Positions 50,408-63,590 of a DNA stretch of 64,000 nt are shown here, in pieces. Location of the stretch: assembly GCF_018691265.1 (NCBI RefSeq), contig NW_024881327.1, positions 23,739,936-23,803,935 of the forward strand, in the 5' to 3' direction. Within the stretch, counting starts at the first letter, position 1; each line of letters starts with the position of its first letter. A program made the translations under genes and the position numbers. This DNA comes from Tyto alba. Its lineage: Eukaryota > Chordata > Aves > Strigiformes > Tytonidae. Under the pieces are notes generated by a model. The model did no database searches. It saw only the letters and a list, made by a program, of their open reading frames with translations, and had not been told where the DNA came from.

Positions 50408-51310
50408 TGTTATGGATTAACCCTGATTGGCAGCTCAGCACCACACAGCTGCTTGCTCAGCTCTCCCACAGTGGGATGGGAAAGAGAATTGGAAAGGTAA
50501 AAGTGAGAAAACTCGTGGGTTGAGATAGAGACAGTTTAATAAATGAAGCAAAACCCGCATGCACGAGAAAAGCAAAACAAGGGAATTCATTCACTACTTT
50601 CTTCAGCAGGCAGATGTTTATCTATTTCAAGGAAAGCAGTGGAAACTCTTTCCTTGAAAAGACAAATGCCGTAATTCCAAATGTCTCCCCTTCCTCCTTC
50701 TTCCCTTTCTTTTATTGCTGAGCACAGTGTCACCTGGTATAGGATATTCCTTTGTTCAGCTGGGTTCTTCTTGTGTACCCACAGCCTACTCACTGGCAGA
50801 GCAGTGTGAGCAGCAGAAAAGGCCTTGATGCTGTGCAAGCACTGTTCATCAATAGATAAAACATCCCTGTGTTATCAAAACTGTTTTGGTCACAAATCCT
50901 AAACACAGCAGCATACCATCAACTATTAAGAAAATTAACTCTATCCCAGCAAAAAACAGTACAATCTCCACCATTCCAGACCATTTAAGATATGCTCAAG
51001 TCCCATACTATCCAATATGTTTTGGTTAACCACCAATCCCCTTCCCCTCCTTTGATTTATATAGCTATCATTCCCTTAGTCTATGGGCTACTCCTGTAAA
51101 ATGTCCACTCAGTTCATTTAGTCCCAGACTTGGGGGTATATATCTTATGGTGGTCACTCAGGACAGGAGAGTTGTGTTGCAACAACATAGTGTGTTGCAT
51201 GGGGTTATTGGGGACCAAAGCCAGCTCTGGTCAGGTCACTGCTGCACTTCTGCTGCTTCTTGTGAGGCTCATCCTCCACTGGTTCAGGTGTTTCCTGCTA
51301 TAGTACACAG
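50408..51310 (-). mobile_element. Older solo LTR, avian ERV (TguLTR5-like)
   Basis: Sense is minus. Segments typical of a family common in neoavian genomes are present: ATTAAACTGTCTCTATCTC followed by CAACCCACGAGTTTTC, plus-strand aaacatccctgtgttatcaa, and taagaaaattaactctatcc. A TATA box, TATATAAA, lies at 51056-51063 and a polyadenylation signal, ATTAAA, at 50535-50540, in correct order. The left end near 50408 aligns with the terminus of the LTR at 44843. A second terminus-like string, tgtcatggttt, at 50385 makes the left edge uncertain, and the right edge is approximate. No target duplication could be matched. No internal viral genes remain. Confidence 0.8.
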
Positions 51311-54300
51311 CATCCATTAGCCTGCTGCAAGCTATAGCAGAGACCTACCTTGAACTTTTTTATGAAATCTGTGTCAGTTATCTGGCTTGAGTTTCTAAGC
51401 AAGTTTTAAAGATTGGGCAAATGTCTGGTTCCCACGGGTGATGAGAAAATGCCAAACCTAGTTTTGTCCATTTCCATAAAACTGGAAACACTAGCCCTGT
51501 AGAGAGCATTACAATCAGATAATTGTTTTCATGAACTTTGGACTAGTCTCAAATGCTCCCCACAACTCAGATAAAAAGTAAGCATGTACTGTGATTGCAA
51601 GTGAAATGACTGAAATAAATATACTTGCTTTTTTTGTGAAGAAGCATACATGGAAAACTACAGAATGTCCTCATTGCTCACAGTGAACATGTCTAACAGT
51701 GCTTAAGCAGTCCGTGTGGTTCTTACGTACCATGCATTATACGAATTAAGAAAGAAGAAGAAAAAAAGAGGCCACCAAATGTTGCATTACCGTGTTTTCT
51801 TGAAAACAAGGATTTTTTAAAATCTTTATTTTATAACTCTATTTGAAATACCAGTGAGGTTGCTAAATTGCATCCCCACAACTCAAGGTTTTATGAGAGA
51901 GAATGGATTTGGGACTGCTGGTTGTCACTGTTAAGTATTTAATTACAGAAAGGGTCTGAACAGGCATCCCTCTCCTTCTTCCCTTCTCCATTCTTCCCCC
52001 AAAAAAGAAAAAAACTTCTGATTCACCAAATAATCTATGATGTTAAAATAGAAATTTTCTTCAGAGTATAATGATTTCTTAACTGGTTATGTATTCTAGA
52101 ATGGATTAATTAATCAGTTAAATAATAACTGATTTATTCTTAAAAATATCTTTACCACATCTGAACAAGATGGTTCATAGTGCTAAACTTTAAACCCGAA
52201 AACATAAGTCTTAAATATTCTTCACTTTTGCTAATAAATAGCTTTCCTTTTTTTCCCCCACAAAAATACTTGCCAGAATAATAGTCATTTTATATACAGC
52301 TAACTCTGGCATTATAATTTACAGGGGAAAATTACACTGTTTAAAAAGTGGTTCTATTGTCCTCATTAATCTATTTTGGAATACGTGCCAGCTATTTTTC
52401 AAGGAAAGACTGCCTTATTTCTGGCTGGGACTCTTCCAAGCAGGGGTATGTACACAGATGCTGTTTAGCATGCATACAGTGAGCCTCATACCTTCTGGAA
52501 GAGTCAGAGCAGCTAGTCAAGGACTGCAAATATATGGAGAATATAGGCAGAAATAGCATATCCTGGATGTAAATAATGGGCTGAAAACTGCCTGAGACCT
52601 CAGCAAAAAAGCTGAACAAGGATCAGATCTAGAGGAACTAAGATGAGGGTAAGATAATTTTATTTGTCCTCCTTAGAATGGTCCCAAAAGGCTTCAACTG
52701 TTGTTCTACCTTCATAAGACAGAAAGATTTTCTAGGTAGCAGGTCTTCACTGCTTCATCTGCAAAGCCTTAAGCAACAGCTGTAAGAATGTGGAGTAAAA
52801 TACAAAGCTGATGGACATTTGAGCAGATCAATATATGCAAATTAGATCTTGTTATCAGACAAATATCTACTGCATCATTTACTACGATCTGGGTTCTTGG
52901 CTGTTCTGTGTAAAAGTAGGAAATGACTACACATAGCCACCTTCCCCTGATGAATTTAAAATGAAAATTACACTCTCTGTTTGAAAGGCTATAAGATAAA
53001 TAAGAGTCTGATCTGTACTTGATGTGAACTGGGAAGCAGTGGAGTTATACAAGGGAAATCTATCAGTTTAAATGTGCTGAAACAAGTTAAAGCAACATTT
53101 ACAGGTAACTAAAGTTCAACCTGCAAGAACTGCACCTGAATCAGAAGTTGTCTAGAAATAAGAACTGCTGAGGCTTTCTCTGAACAGGGGTTAATGCAGA
53201 CACATCACCATACCTGTCAGATGACCAAATATTTGCAATGAAACTTCCTTCCTGACTCTCTGGAAAAATCCAATCTTTTAAATAGCCTCTCCAGCAGAGA
53301 GAAGTCTCAATTTAAAGATGCAGGGTTTGTGGAAAGAGTCAGTCTTAAGAAGTTCCTGCCTTGGCAAGCTGTCACATCTCACTGTCCCCTTCATTCAGCT
53401 GTTTGCTGGATTCCACTGCAGACTGAGGGCAGCTTAAAACATAAGCATAGGTAGAGAAAAAGGGAGGCAGGAAGAGAAACCAGTATTTAAAGAGAGTATT
53501 TTGGTCCATGTGGAACATGGCTGTGCAATCATTTGGTTTGACACAGCTGACAACCTGGCAAGTTGCAGGAGCAATAACAGGAGCAGGCATGGTGAGGGAT
53601 TGGAGGGTAACAGGAGTTCCCGAAATCAACATTGCCTCCAAAACCCTTCATCCAAAAATAAAAGCATCACTTTCATATCACAGTGCATGAATGACAAAAT
53701 GAAAATCAAGTTTTATGGCTCAACAGAAAATCTTCATACTACTTAAAGATGAGAGAATAAGGAAACAACGGATAGATAAATAAAATTACATTAACAGCAT
53801 TTGATTTTAAAAACAACTAAAATAAAAATAACTTCATCTTGTCATTCAAAATCAGCCATGCTCCAGTTACAAAACAGATAATTAAAAGTTAATAAAAGAA
53901 ATGCTTTATTTGCCTGAATGCGTAATTAATCCATTGTAGAATCTACATATCTTTTTATAAGTGTGTGGATTCTACAGGCAAGTTCAGAATTCACTCTAAG
54001 TTTTTCCATAGTTACGTAAGAGAAAAATATAATAATCTGTTGACATTTTTATGCCTCAGGACATGTGCAACCACTAACTTGGGGGAACTGAAAATAAACT
54101 TCTAGAAGTAGGTTACTACATTGGTCTTGCATTATTCTCTGACTTACACTGATCATTGTCAAGCAAAATATATTGGATTAGAGTGATCAATGTTCTCATC
54201 TACAGCATATCTGTGATTTCTACTGAATAGAAACAGACTTGCCTGATTTTGTGTTATGGGTACAACACTGCTAAGAACTAATGGTGTTTCTCCTAGTCTA

Positions 54301-56164
54301 AGTGATAAAAGTCTAAGCATTAGGCATAGAAACGTATCTTCAGTGTTACACAACACTTGACATGCTGTGGTATGCAATTTAAGAATGTTTTAGTTGTCTT
54401 CAGGGGCTGAAGTTGGGGCTGAGTTCAGCTCCAGCTAAAGTTGGTGTGAGTCTTTTCAATGAATTAAGCATGAGTTTAACCCCTCTCTAAAACAACTCAT
54501 AGGTTTCATACAGTGATTTTGTATACAGCTTCCTGTATGACTTATTTTCAATCTACTTATCTCTAAAGTGCATCTAAAGAGACTATTTAGAAGTGCATGA
54601 AAATCTGTGCAATTCAGACTGTTGCCCATTTAGGTCCATAATTAAGTGGAGGAAAACAGATATTGTAATGGTTGGAGCAAAAGCCTGCACAATGACAGTT
54701 TCCTATAGGTTTTACTAAGAACACTGCTATGACTTCTACCATCAATGTTATGGGATACTTGCCTTGAAGGAAACCTAGAGACCCTGAGTTAGTATCTTAC
54801 AGGAGTGTGTTTAAAACCTGACAGAGGCCAGAAAGGGCCAGGCAATAAAAGCCATCAATGGTAAGGAGTAAAGTGCTAAAACTAAATTAGGGACATAAAG
54901 TAAAACAAATCAAGTGTGTGAACAAAAATTAGAATTTGGAGGAAAATATGCTGAACAATAAAAGGGACATACAAACTAAAACTTTCTAAACAATCAACAA
55001 GTAATGAAGTCTGAATTTCAGTGCAAGATATATTGCAGGTATATTATGTGAGCAAATTAACTGCATTTTTCACCTCTGCTACTGAAATTTCCTACAAGTC
55101 TAACAAAGATAGGTAAAAATCAAACAAACAAAACATTTTCTATGAAGACAGCTTAGAGGCAGTAAAGCTTTACTTTTTATGGTATCTGAGGTTTAAAACT
55201 TAAATAACTAAAATACTTTAAGACAGATTTTATTGGATTTCTTAAACTTTTTTTTTTTTTTTTTGCCTATGTGCACTGAACTAGAATTTCAGGACTGCTG
55301 AATGATGTCATTTTCCTTAATAAAATTTGCTGGAGGGTCTTTGAAATTTTATGGTTTGTACTTCTGCAGCATAAGAAATTGGTATTCCCAGTCCTTAGCA
55401 GGAGTTCCCAGAGGAAGGAATTATTTTTGCTGAACCACAAGAGTGCTTAGGTCGTGGGGAGAAAGACACATGGAGCATCAAACTAAGGTTTGTTTCTGAA
55501 AATGCTAGGACTCATTTGATGTTTTATACTTTGAGGAGAAGCTTTAGCTTTGCTGAAGACTGAAGCTACAATGAAAGATGACAACTTGTTCAGAGGTTCT
55601 TTGAACAGAGCTTTAGCACTAATTACAGCAAAGGCCAGACAGAGACCGAGTCACTAACATTTCTGCTAAAGAGACACAGCAGGAACTAAGGATGAGCTAG
55701 TTTTCAAATAAAACAGATTGCTAAAGCAAAAAGTTCAGTATTATTGTTATGTAATTTCTGTTGTTCTCTTTGTTAGGATTTTGGCTTTGTTTTTACTGTA
55801 CTGATGGCTTGAATGCCTTTCAATGTTTCTGCAATAATTTCAAGTAATATATCCTGAAAATTATTGGAAAGGACAAATGAACCAAGTCTGTAACTTGAGT
55901 TTTAATACATGTAAGCTATATATTCAATACAGATTAATTTTTCCTTTTTTCAATTTCTGTTGATTTTTGCTTTGAGTGTTTGAATAATCAGTATAATTTT
56001 GCAAGAAAAATGTCTAAGACATATGAATGAAGTCTGTCAAAATAACAGTGAGAAAGGAAAACTCCCCTGAAAAATTAATTTGGACATTTAAAACTCTGAA
56101 AAGTCATAGAGGAGGGAAGAAATGCATAGGAAGAAGGACTGGAAACATTAGAATGCGTTACTCC
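51311..56164. other. Intergenic, AT-rich
   Basis: No recognised repeat beyond T and A runs (for example about 55249-55264). A short inverted repeat, aatcagtt / aactgatt with a 7-base spacer, lies at 52112-52134. The overlapping opposite-strand open frames at 53372-53746 have no recognisable homology. Confidence 0.55.
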
Positions 56165-56560
56165 TGTAATTAGGAATTAGAAGGGACGTCCACAGTCTAG
56201 TTCTGAGATATCACAGCTCAGTATGGCATGCAATTCTTTTCTTATACTGACTGCACTACCTGTGACAGAAGTTTCTTGGCTCCTTATCCTCCAGTTGGTA
56301 GCCTCATTCATTCAGACCATCATCCTGCAGTCCTTAAACCTTCTAATTGCTAGATTAATTTTATCGTGACCTTTTTAAACCCCCTGTTCTCCACTAGCAT
56401 CATCATTTATTTCAAACAGTTCTCCCTCCCAATATATATCCTGGCCTCTTGTGTATTTATGGAGAGAAATCTTATCCCCTCAGACATTGTTTCATTGAAC
56501 TGAGTAGTCTTCTAGTTCTCCCCTGCAATGGCTACTGGAAATGCCTGTTCCAATGGACCA
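56165..56560 (-). repeat. Possible ancient CR1 remnant
   Basis: ttagaagggacgtccacagt-ctagttc at the left resembles a reversed CR1 3' end ('ggaagggacc..agtctagt'). Further right, gtgtatttatggagagaaat-c with cccctcagacattgtttcat resembles the deeper block 'gtatttatagag..atcatgtcccctcagcc'. Matches are sparse and other origins are possible. Confidence 0.38.
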
Positions 56561-59400
56561 GGTCCCACGTCTTCCTCTCTCCCTCCCTCTTTCAGCACAG
56601 CCATATGTCAGGAGTAGTTCAGGCATCCTTTGCCCCTCTAGTACATGAAACTCACTGATGCACCACTCAACCATTTCTGCACCCAAGTTATTTCTGTCTA
56701 ACAAGGTAGAGATCAAAGAAGGAGTTATTAATGTGTCAGAGGTACCTTGCATGTTGTACTACTGAATTACATCCATTCTTTGACCACATTCAGTACAATA
56801 TCTCCTCTGTCTTCTGCACTGACACCATTTTTGTTCTTAGTGACACCTGCAAGCTACATTAGGAATCTTCCAACTTTCTTCTGAGGATTGTTTAAAAAAA
56901 AGCCAAACTGTTCATTGACATCTTCATTTTAGCCATGTGTGTAGAGAGTCACACAGCACATGCTGAGCTGCTAAAAATCCTTGCTACTGAATCAGACACT
57001 TAATTTGTCCATTACTGTCATGTTTTTTTTCACTGAACTTCCTATTGGAACTTTTATTGGTTCCTCAAAATATCAGTGCATTAAACTCTTAGAGGATGAT
57101 TTAGACTTGAATTGGCAATGGAAATGTCTCTATCATAATTTCTAATAGCCTCATTATCCAATTTATTCACCATTTTCCCTTGTTAGGAAAAACTCAGATA
57201 AATGTTTAATTTGGACTGTATCAATACCATCTGAACTGCTAATGACCATTCTTTCCTTATTCTGCTTTAATTTGCGTAGCTTGGTTTTTGTAAGTAGTGT
57301 TTAATGTTTACTATTGGTTTTAATATTGTAAGATCAAACTCAGCCCCACTTTAAACTACATTTATTTTATCCCTGCATTTCTTGATCTCTAACATTCAGC
57401 TTTTTTAAAATGAAGCTTTTTGTCCTACTTTTTCTAAATCCACCCTTTAATCCTAACATGCCCTGTGAAGGGATTTTGAATCTATTTAAATTTCTGATAA
57501 CATTTTTATTTTGCTTAGAAATCAGATTTCTTTGATTTCAATAAATTCTGAACCTCTTCTAAATTCAAGTCCTTAAACTTTTAGTTCAGATCCTTTTGCT
57601 AAACAGTTCTCTTCACTAATCAAATTTGAGCTTCTGAAATTCAAAAATCACAGAGCCCTATTAATCTTCTGTTAACAGAAAAAAAGTTATGATTGTTGAT
57701 AATACTTTTTGCCACTCCTCTCTCACCCCCATGACCACCATTTTGATCACTTTTTAATGTTTTACTTAAATCACTTCTGGCATCACTTTTTATTAGTGAT
57801 TAGCCCATGGAAAACATTGTCAGCTATGAGATTCCAGAATATACAGACCTGTAACTATGTTGTCATGTCTATCATTAGAAAATTAAAGTCTTCAATCCTA
57901 ACATAATCTCCTGTGCTTATTCACCTACTTCATTTCTGCATAATGTTTTCTATCCAAATCTGATGCAAGGTCTCTGTTACAGTACTATCCCAATACAATC
58001 TGGTTTATTAACCTTCTTCAAAATTAATTTTGTCTTGAAGCAGATTTTAGTTTATTCCCAGCTATATCTTCTTTTTCTTTGAATCTGATACAGAACCACG
58101 TGCAGTGGTGTATCCATCATCTACACTTTTATGTCTGTCTTTTCTGAATGATTTGTGCCTGTTGGTAGCTGTGCTCTGACATGATTGTCATGTTAATAAC
58201 TTTCAGGGTCTACTCTAGTAATTCTGGTGACACTATTTGATGTCTGTGGTCCTGAACTGACCACAAGCCTTTCAGCTACTGCTCACTGTTTTGTTGTTCA
58301 ATCCAAGCCTTTCACTATTTACATTACTTACCTGAGGTTCTCACCTGTAACTATTCAGCTTTCTGATATCTGATACTGTTTTACTTAGTTCCATACCCTC
58401 ATTTATCAGTGCTTCTCTGTATTTTTTAGGCATGTGTAAAGCTACATACATACCTCCAAAACTCTTTGTTTTTAAAGCTTTTCTTGCCAGTTCAGACCAA
58501 CCTCAGCCCTAACAATGTTATTTATTTCCCTAGGCTGTAAGGTAAGTAATCCCTTCTCTATCCACACTTCCAAGTTCTCAAGCTTTCTTCAACTTCCCTT
58601 GAAGATTTATTAATGTTTGAGCCATTTGTTCATCTTCCTTGTTGTGTTTCCCTTTCCCCCCACAGGTCAAAAAAATTTCACTGAAGATAAAAAGTTTCCA
58701 CTGCTTTACCTATCTTCCCTGCCTGCCCCAATGGACTTTTTCCATCTGTTCAGGTAAGTCCTAATAAGCATTATTTTCTGAAATTTGCTGGATGGTCTGC
58801 ATCTTGAAATGGATCCTTTTTAGCCTCAGGTGCATATCTTGTAACAAAAATTCTGGTGCTATCTTTTATATCTCTTCTTGACATTCAAGCTGGTGACAAA
58901 CAGACCTGTCTTTTGGTAAGAGTCTAGAAATATCTCTCTCTTCTCTACTGTGATCAAAGAGAGGGAGTTTCTATCCAGCTCTGAGCTGATGCCTTGCAAT
59001 CTGGCAGAAACACAGCAAAACTAACCCCCAGTGGAACAAGGTGTGCTCTTGTCTCACTAGGCACAAGTCCCTTTCATATTCCCTCTTTCAGCTTTCAAAT
59101 TCATCTCACACCAAGAGACTAAAGCTCATTAAAGCCAATGAGACACTTTGTCGTATTTTCAATAAGGGATCATCTATACCATCTGTAGTACTTCTAATTT
59201 AGTGGTTTTCTGCAAATATACTTAGCTTTACAGTGTATTGTCTTCCAGATTATTTTAATGTTCTTTCATTATGAGTGGGTCTGACTATATAATTTACGTC
59301 TCCATTTTCTTTTTTATTCAGTATACTTCTTACATGCCCTCTTATTCACCTCTTGTCTAAACTAACTCGTCCTATGAAATAAATTTTAAAAGAAAATTTA
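56561..59400. other. Pyrimidine-rich intergenic block, origin unknown
   Basis: Over nearly 3 kb the plus strand is visibly rich in T and C with few long purine runs, unlike the flanks. There are no long open frames on either strand and no LTR ends found. It may be a decayed element lying in reverse orientation next to the CR1-like remnant on its left, but nothing proves this. Confidence 0.35.
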
Positions 59401-62400
59401 AAAGCCTGTACCTTTCTTTTCAGCTATCATGTCAGTCACAGGATGAAAGCAAAGCTGATGAAAGCATCTAACAGACATTTCTAACAGCTGTTATGACTGG
59501 CAGAGACATACAAATTGTTCACTACATCCTTAATCTTTCTTACTTTTCCTCTAAATTTATCTAGCTTGATTACTAATTTACGGTAACTAATGTCATCCTA
59601 AAATAGGCAGTTCCTGAACAGATCAAATACTTCAATCAAACATAGTAGTGACACAGATTTCTCATCTGGCCATTACAAGTTGATAGACTGCAACTACCTA
59701 ATTTTCTCTTTTGACTTGCTGCTACAAAAACAAACAAACAAACAAACAAAAATAATTTTCTTTTTCACACTCTATGACTTGCAAAGTATCAAGAAAATAT
59801 ATATAAAACACAGAGACCAATGTTTAAGCAGTAATTCATAAACACAGTATATCAAGGAAAGAGCTTCAGTCTTTACATTGCATTAGAAGTAACAGAGGGA
59901 ACTCTGTGTAGTCAACATAGGGTACAGAGCTCAATAGCATTCAACAGACAAATTTCTCTCCTGACTTTTTCCCAAACTGAGTTATCTTAAAGGGATTATA
60001 ATGAGGATCTATCCTAGCACCAAAGATGCAAACAAAATTTTCTTTCTAGAGTCACAGAACCATTACTGAAGAAGATGCCAGGTACAGTCTTTGATGAGGT
60101 ATAAAAGTCTTGTTTAGTGAAACTACACAGATTCATATAATCCAAAAATTTGTCCCTGAAATTGCAAACTTATCCCACTTAAACTCTGCTTCTATATTCT
60201 GATCACCACTGATTGCATCATGTCTTTTGCCTCGGCCATTTTTTGTCTAGAGGGACAGAGTCAGCATTTTTCTTGCCATCCTTACTCCAGTTTTGGAAGG
60301 TATACAAACTCTATTTAAGCCAAAGTTTTCAGCTGTTCTCATCAGTAACTGACATGTCACTTCACCAATTAATGCAAAGACAAAGACAGATATTTTGTTT
60401 TTAAGAAAACCAAATTACTACAGGCAGTGTTTCTAAATTTTAGCAGGGAAAAAAGATTTTAAGGATTCTTGGAAAAATAAAAGGTGTTTTCTCAATGAAA
60501 CAGTTGCAAGTGATGACTGTTAAGACCAACAGTTGTTTTAGGGAGCCTAAATTTCAACACAGTGCCTGAGGCAAGTCAGTGCCAGGGCACTGGCATGGAT
60601 GGGATATAGCTACCCAGCAAAGTGAGTAGGAAGCCACTGAGTTCATAGGAAATGCTGAGTACAAGAACTGTTCTTCAAATTCCTTCAGGCCTCTTATTTC
60701 AGAGCACAAAGATGATGCTTTATTCATTATCCAAAATAATCCTCTAATAAAGGTTTCCTCACTGTTCCTCCCACTCTCCACCACAGATTTGACCAGGGTG
60801 CTGTTTTTCCATTTCACCTTCATTTCCCCAATGCCTGTGTCATTGGAGGGGCTTCTGCTCCCGCTCCTAACAGTCCTTGGGAAGCAAAAGACTAAGTCTC
60901 AGCTTTCATCTACTACAAGGACCAGAACCACTTTCCTAGGAGTGCTCTAGATGTCAGATGAAAAGCTCTTTCAGGGTCCAGAAGGAAAAAAAAAAAAAAT
61001 GTTTTCAAGCCCTCACCAGCTTTGCTGAGTTCTTTTGCAACTGGGGACAATGTGCTGGATTTGGACCCATTAGGAACTGCCAGTGGCAGTGATCTTTTGT
61101 CGCCAGCCTCAAGTAAATGAACTATTATGCATCTCTGCTGATGGTATGCTGATGAGCATGATGCTCTTACTCACTGTCTTCTGCCTCCTTATTTCAGTGT
61201 CTAATGGCTCCAAGTTATTCTTTATTTTCTTGACATCATATCTTACTGGTTTTGACCTATTGTTTGGTTCAGTCTGTCCCTCACTTTCTCCTGGGTGTCT
61301 CCTTTGCTATTTGTTTTAGGCTGTATTGTTTTTCTGATCTAGGTGTCTTGGAAGCTTCATGTAGATGTATGGTAATATTCATGACCTTCTGACAAAATTG
61401 CTATTAACCCATGCCAATTTTATTCTTCCACCCTTCCTTCACTGCTTCCACACCAACTTTCCCACTCAGATTGCAGCCTTTTGACCTTTCTCTGTCTTAT
61501 TTTCTTGTGTAGAGAGAACAGGCATTTGAGATTTTTTATTATAGTATTGAAAAGGTTAATTATTTAAAAGCAGCACGACTTGGTTGAATTAAAAAAAAAA
61601 TGTTTTTGATTATTTAATACAATTTTGGAATGTACCAACACATCAAATGAAATTAAACATTTAGTTTAGAAAACTTGATTCTCAGTATATTCTTGTGAAT
61701 AGAACTCCTTTTCTTCCCCCAAGGGCTGAAGGATGGATCTGATATCCTTCAGGTTTTTAGTGAAACCCAGATATTACTTTGGGGTTTTGCTAGCTTTCTT
61801 TCTGTGTCTGATGAGTCAGCAGAGTCCAACTGACAGTGTGGAACTTTTAACAGGATCAGCCATAAGTATAAAACACAAAACTAATATTAGATGGTGTGGG
61901 CAAGCTTTCCTCTGCTTATTCTTTCTCTGTGTATCCTCCACCTTTTTTCTGCCTCATTCTTTTAAGCTCAAAATCTATACTAACTTCCCCTTAACTCCTG
62001 ACTTACCTTATCACAGTGCTATTCATTTAGAAATAAGAGAGAGGTTCCAAGACTGCAAAACTCAGTGCAGCATGAGCACCCGACAGGATAATATTTTTTT
62101 GTGTCTCTGAACTTACCCCAGATCTAATCAGTACCACCAACTACTATCACAAAAGAACAGCAGCAATAGCAACAGTCAAGGGAAAAAGACAAGGAGAGAG
62201 ATCTTCCTGTACTTTTTTTTGTTCTTAATGTTAAGAAGATCGAGGTGCTTTACCAAATTCTTCTCTTCGAATAGACAGGTTCCTATGTTAACTATATATA
62301 TAATTTTTACCAAATAGGCTTTAAAGATTATTATTTTGTATATATTGTATATGCTTTGCAAACCTCTGAAGTTATTATAATATTAATGCTTATAAGAAAA

Positions 62401-63276
62401 AAATCAACTCTGCAGAAATAATATAAACTGGAGGCATACTTAATCACTTTAAGAAAGCTTCACCAAGTGATCTTGGGTGATTTAAGATTTGATTCACTGG
62501 CTCTCAGATGTTCATAATGTCATCATCTGTGTCCACATAGTCTTCCATGATAAGTGGTTTATCTAAGAGCAATTTTTATTTTGAACTTCACCTTTTTTTG
62601 AAGCAGAGGAATTTTAATTTGCTTAAAGGCTTTGATTCTATGTTCAGCCATTCAGTTCAGCTGTTTACAGATGACGGTCTATCATGTTAAGACTGCGGTT
62701 ACAGACAGCTTGGCAAATATAAACCACTAGTACTGTAATTCAGCTTTAGATGTGATTTTTCCTTCTGTGAGGAAATGTTTAAAGAAAGTGGTTTGATACA
62801 TTTCTTAAGCAAGAGTAGCTGTTTCAGTACAATACCAAGAATTGCTGTTATGGACCTGATCCTGGAAACACTCATAAAAACACTGCTTTATGTCTGACTA
62901 AGGTGAATATTTTCCCTTAAAAGCTCATGGAATGGGATCTTATGGTAATTTTCAAGTAAAGGCATGATTACTTCTTAACACTTGCAGGATCTTAGATATT
63001 TCAAACACAGTTCTTGGGAGAATCAAATGTTACTCAAATTCAACAGGAGATGCTAGGTAAATAAAGAAAATATTTTTGGATTGGTGTCTCTACCAGACTT
63101 CTTCCCAATGACTCTGGACAGACATTTGTGTAAATGAGTAGAACTGTTATATTTCTGTTTCAGTAGGTAAAATGCTTCCAGGAAGCATCAGGCATATTGA
63201 GATTGCTTTGCACAGATGGTCTGTTCATGCACAGTAATTGGAAACTTTTGGGATATGTCAGACTTATTGTGCATAC
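59401..63276. other. Intergenic, AT-rich
   Basis: Contains a (CAAA)n tract at about 59727-59752 and an A15 run at 60985-60999. A 125-codon open frame (plus, 61733-62110) has a hydrophobic start but no recognisable family, and is taken as chance. No gene is supported. Confidence 0.55.
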
Positions 63277-63590
63277 AATCATAAGAAAATAAACCTAGAA
63301 GGAAACTGGGGAGATCTTCTAGCCTAGTGTCATCTCTAAAGCAGGATCTATCTTCTGACAAGTGCTTGTTTAACTTGTCATTAACTATTTCCAGTGATGA
63401 AGATTCCAGTCTTCCCGAGCCACACCCATCAGTGTTTTGCAGTTTTTACACATAACAAAACATAGCCATTGTCTGACTGGAAACTTTCTGCTGCCATTTA
63501 AGGACATTCCTTTTCATCCTGTGTACCACAGAGATGGAGAGCAGTTCATTCTCTCCCCTCCACTGTAGCCCTTAAACGCCAGAAAATGCT
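63277..63590 (-). repeat. Old CR1 LINE fragment
   Basis: gatcttctagcctagtgtca, aagtgcttgtttaacttgtc, tatttccagtgatgaagatt-cc, ggaaactttctgctgccatt and acattccttttcatcctgtg follow the order of a reversed CR1 of the CR1-Y/older type ('gtttgtccaacctg.. ccaatgatggagattcc.. cattgcttcttgtcct'). Strongly diverged, so probably ancient. Confidence 0.75.

Noticed and set aside
61733..62110. 125-codon plus-strand frame with hydrophobic stretches
   Set aside because: T-rich sequence gives hydrophobic residues by chance; no family recognised, no splice or promoter context.
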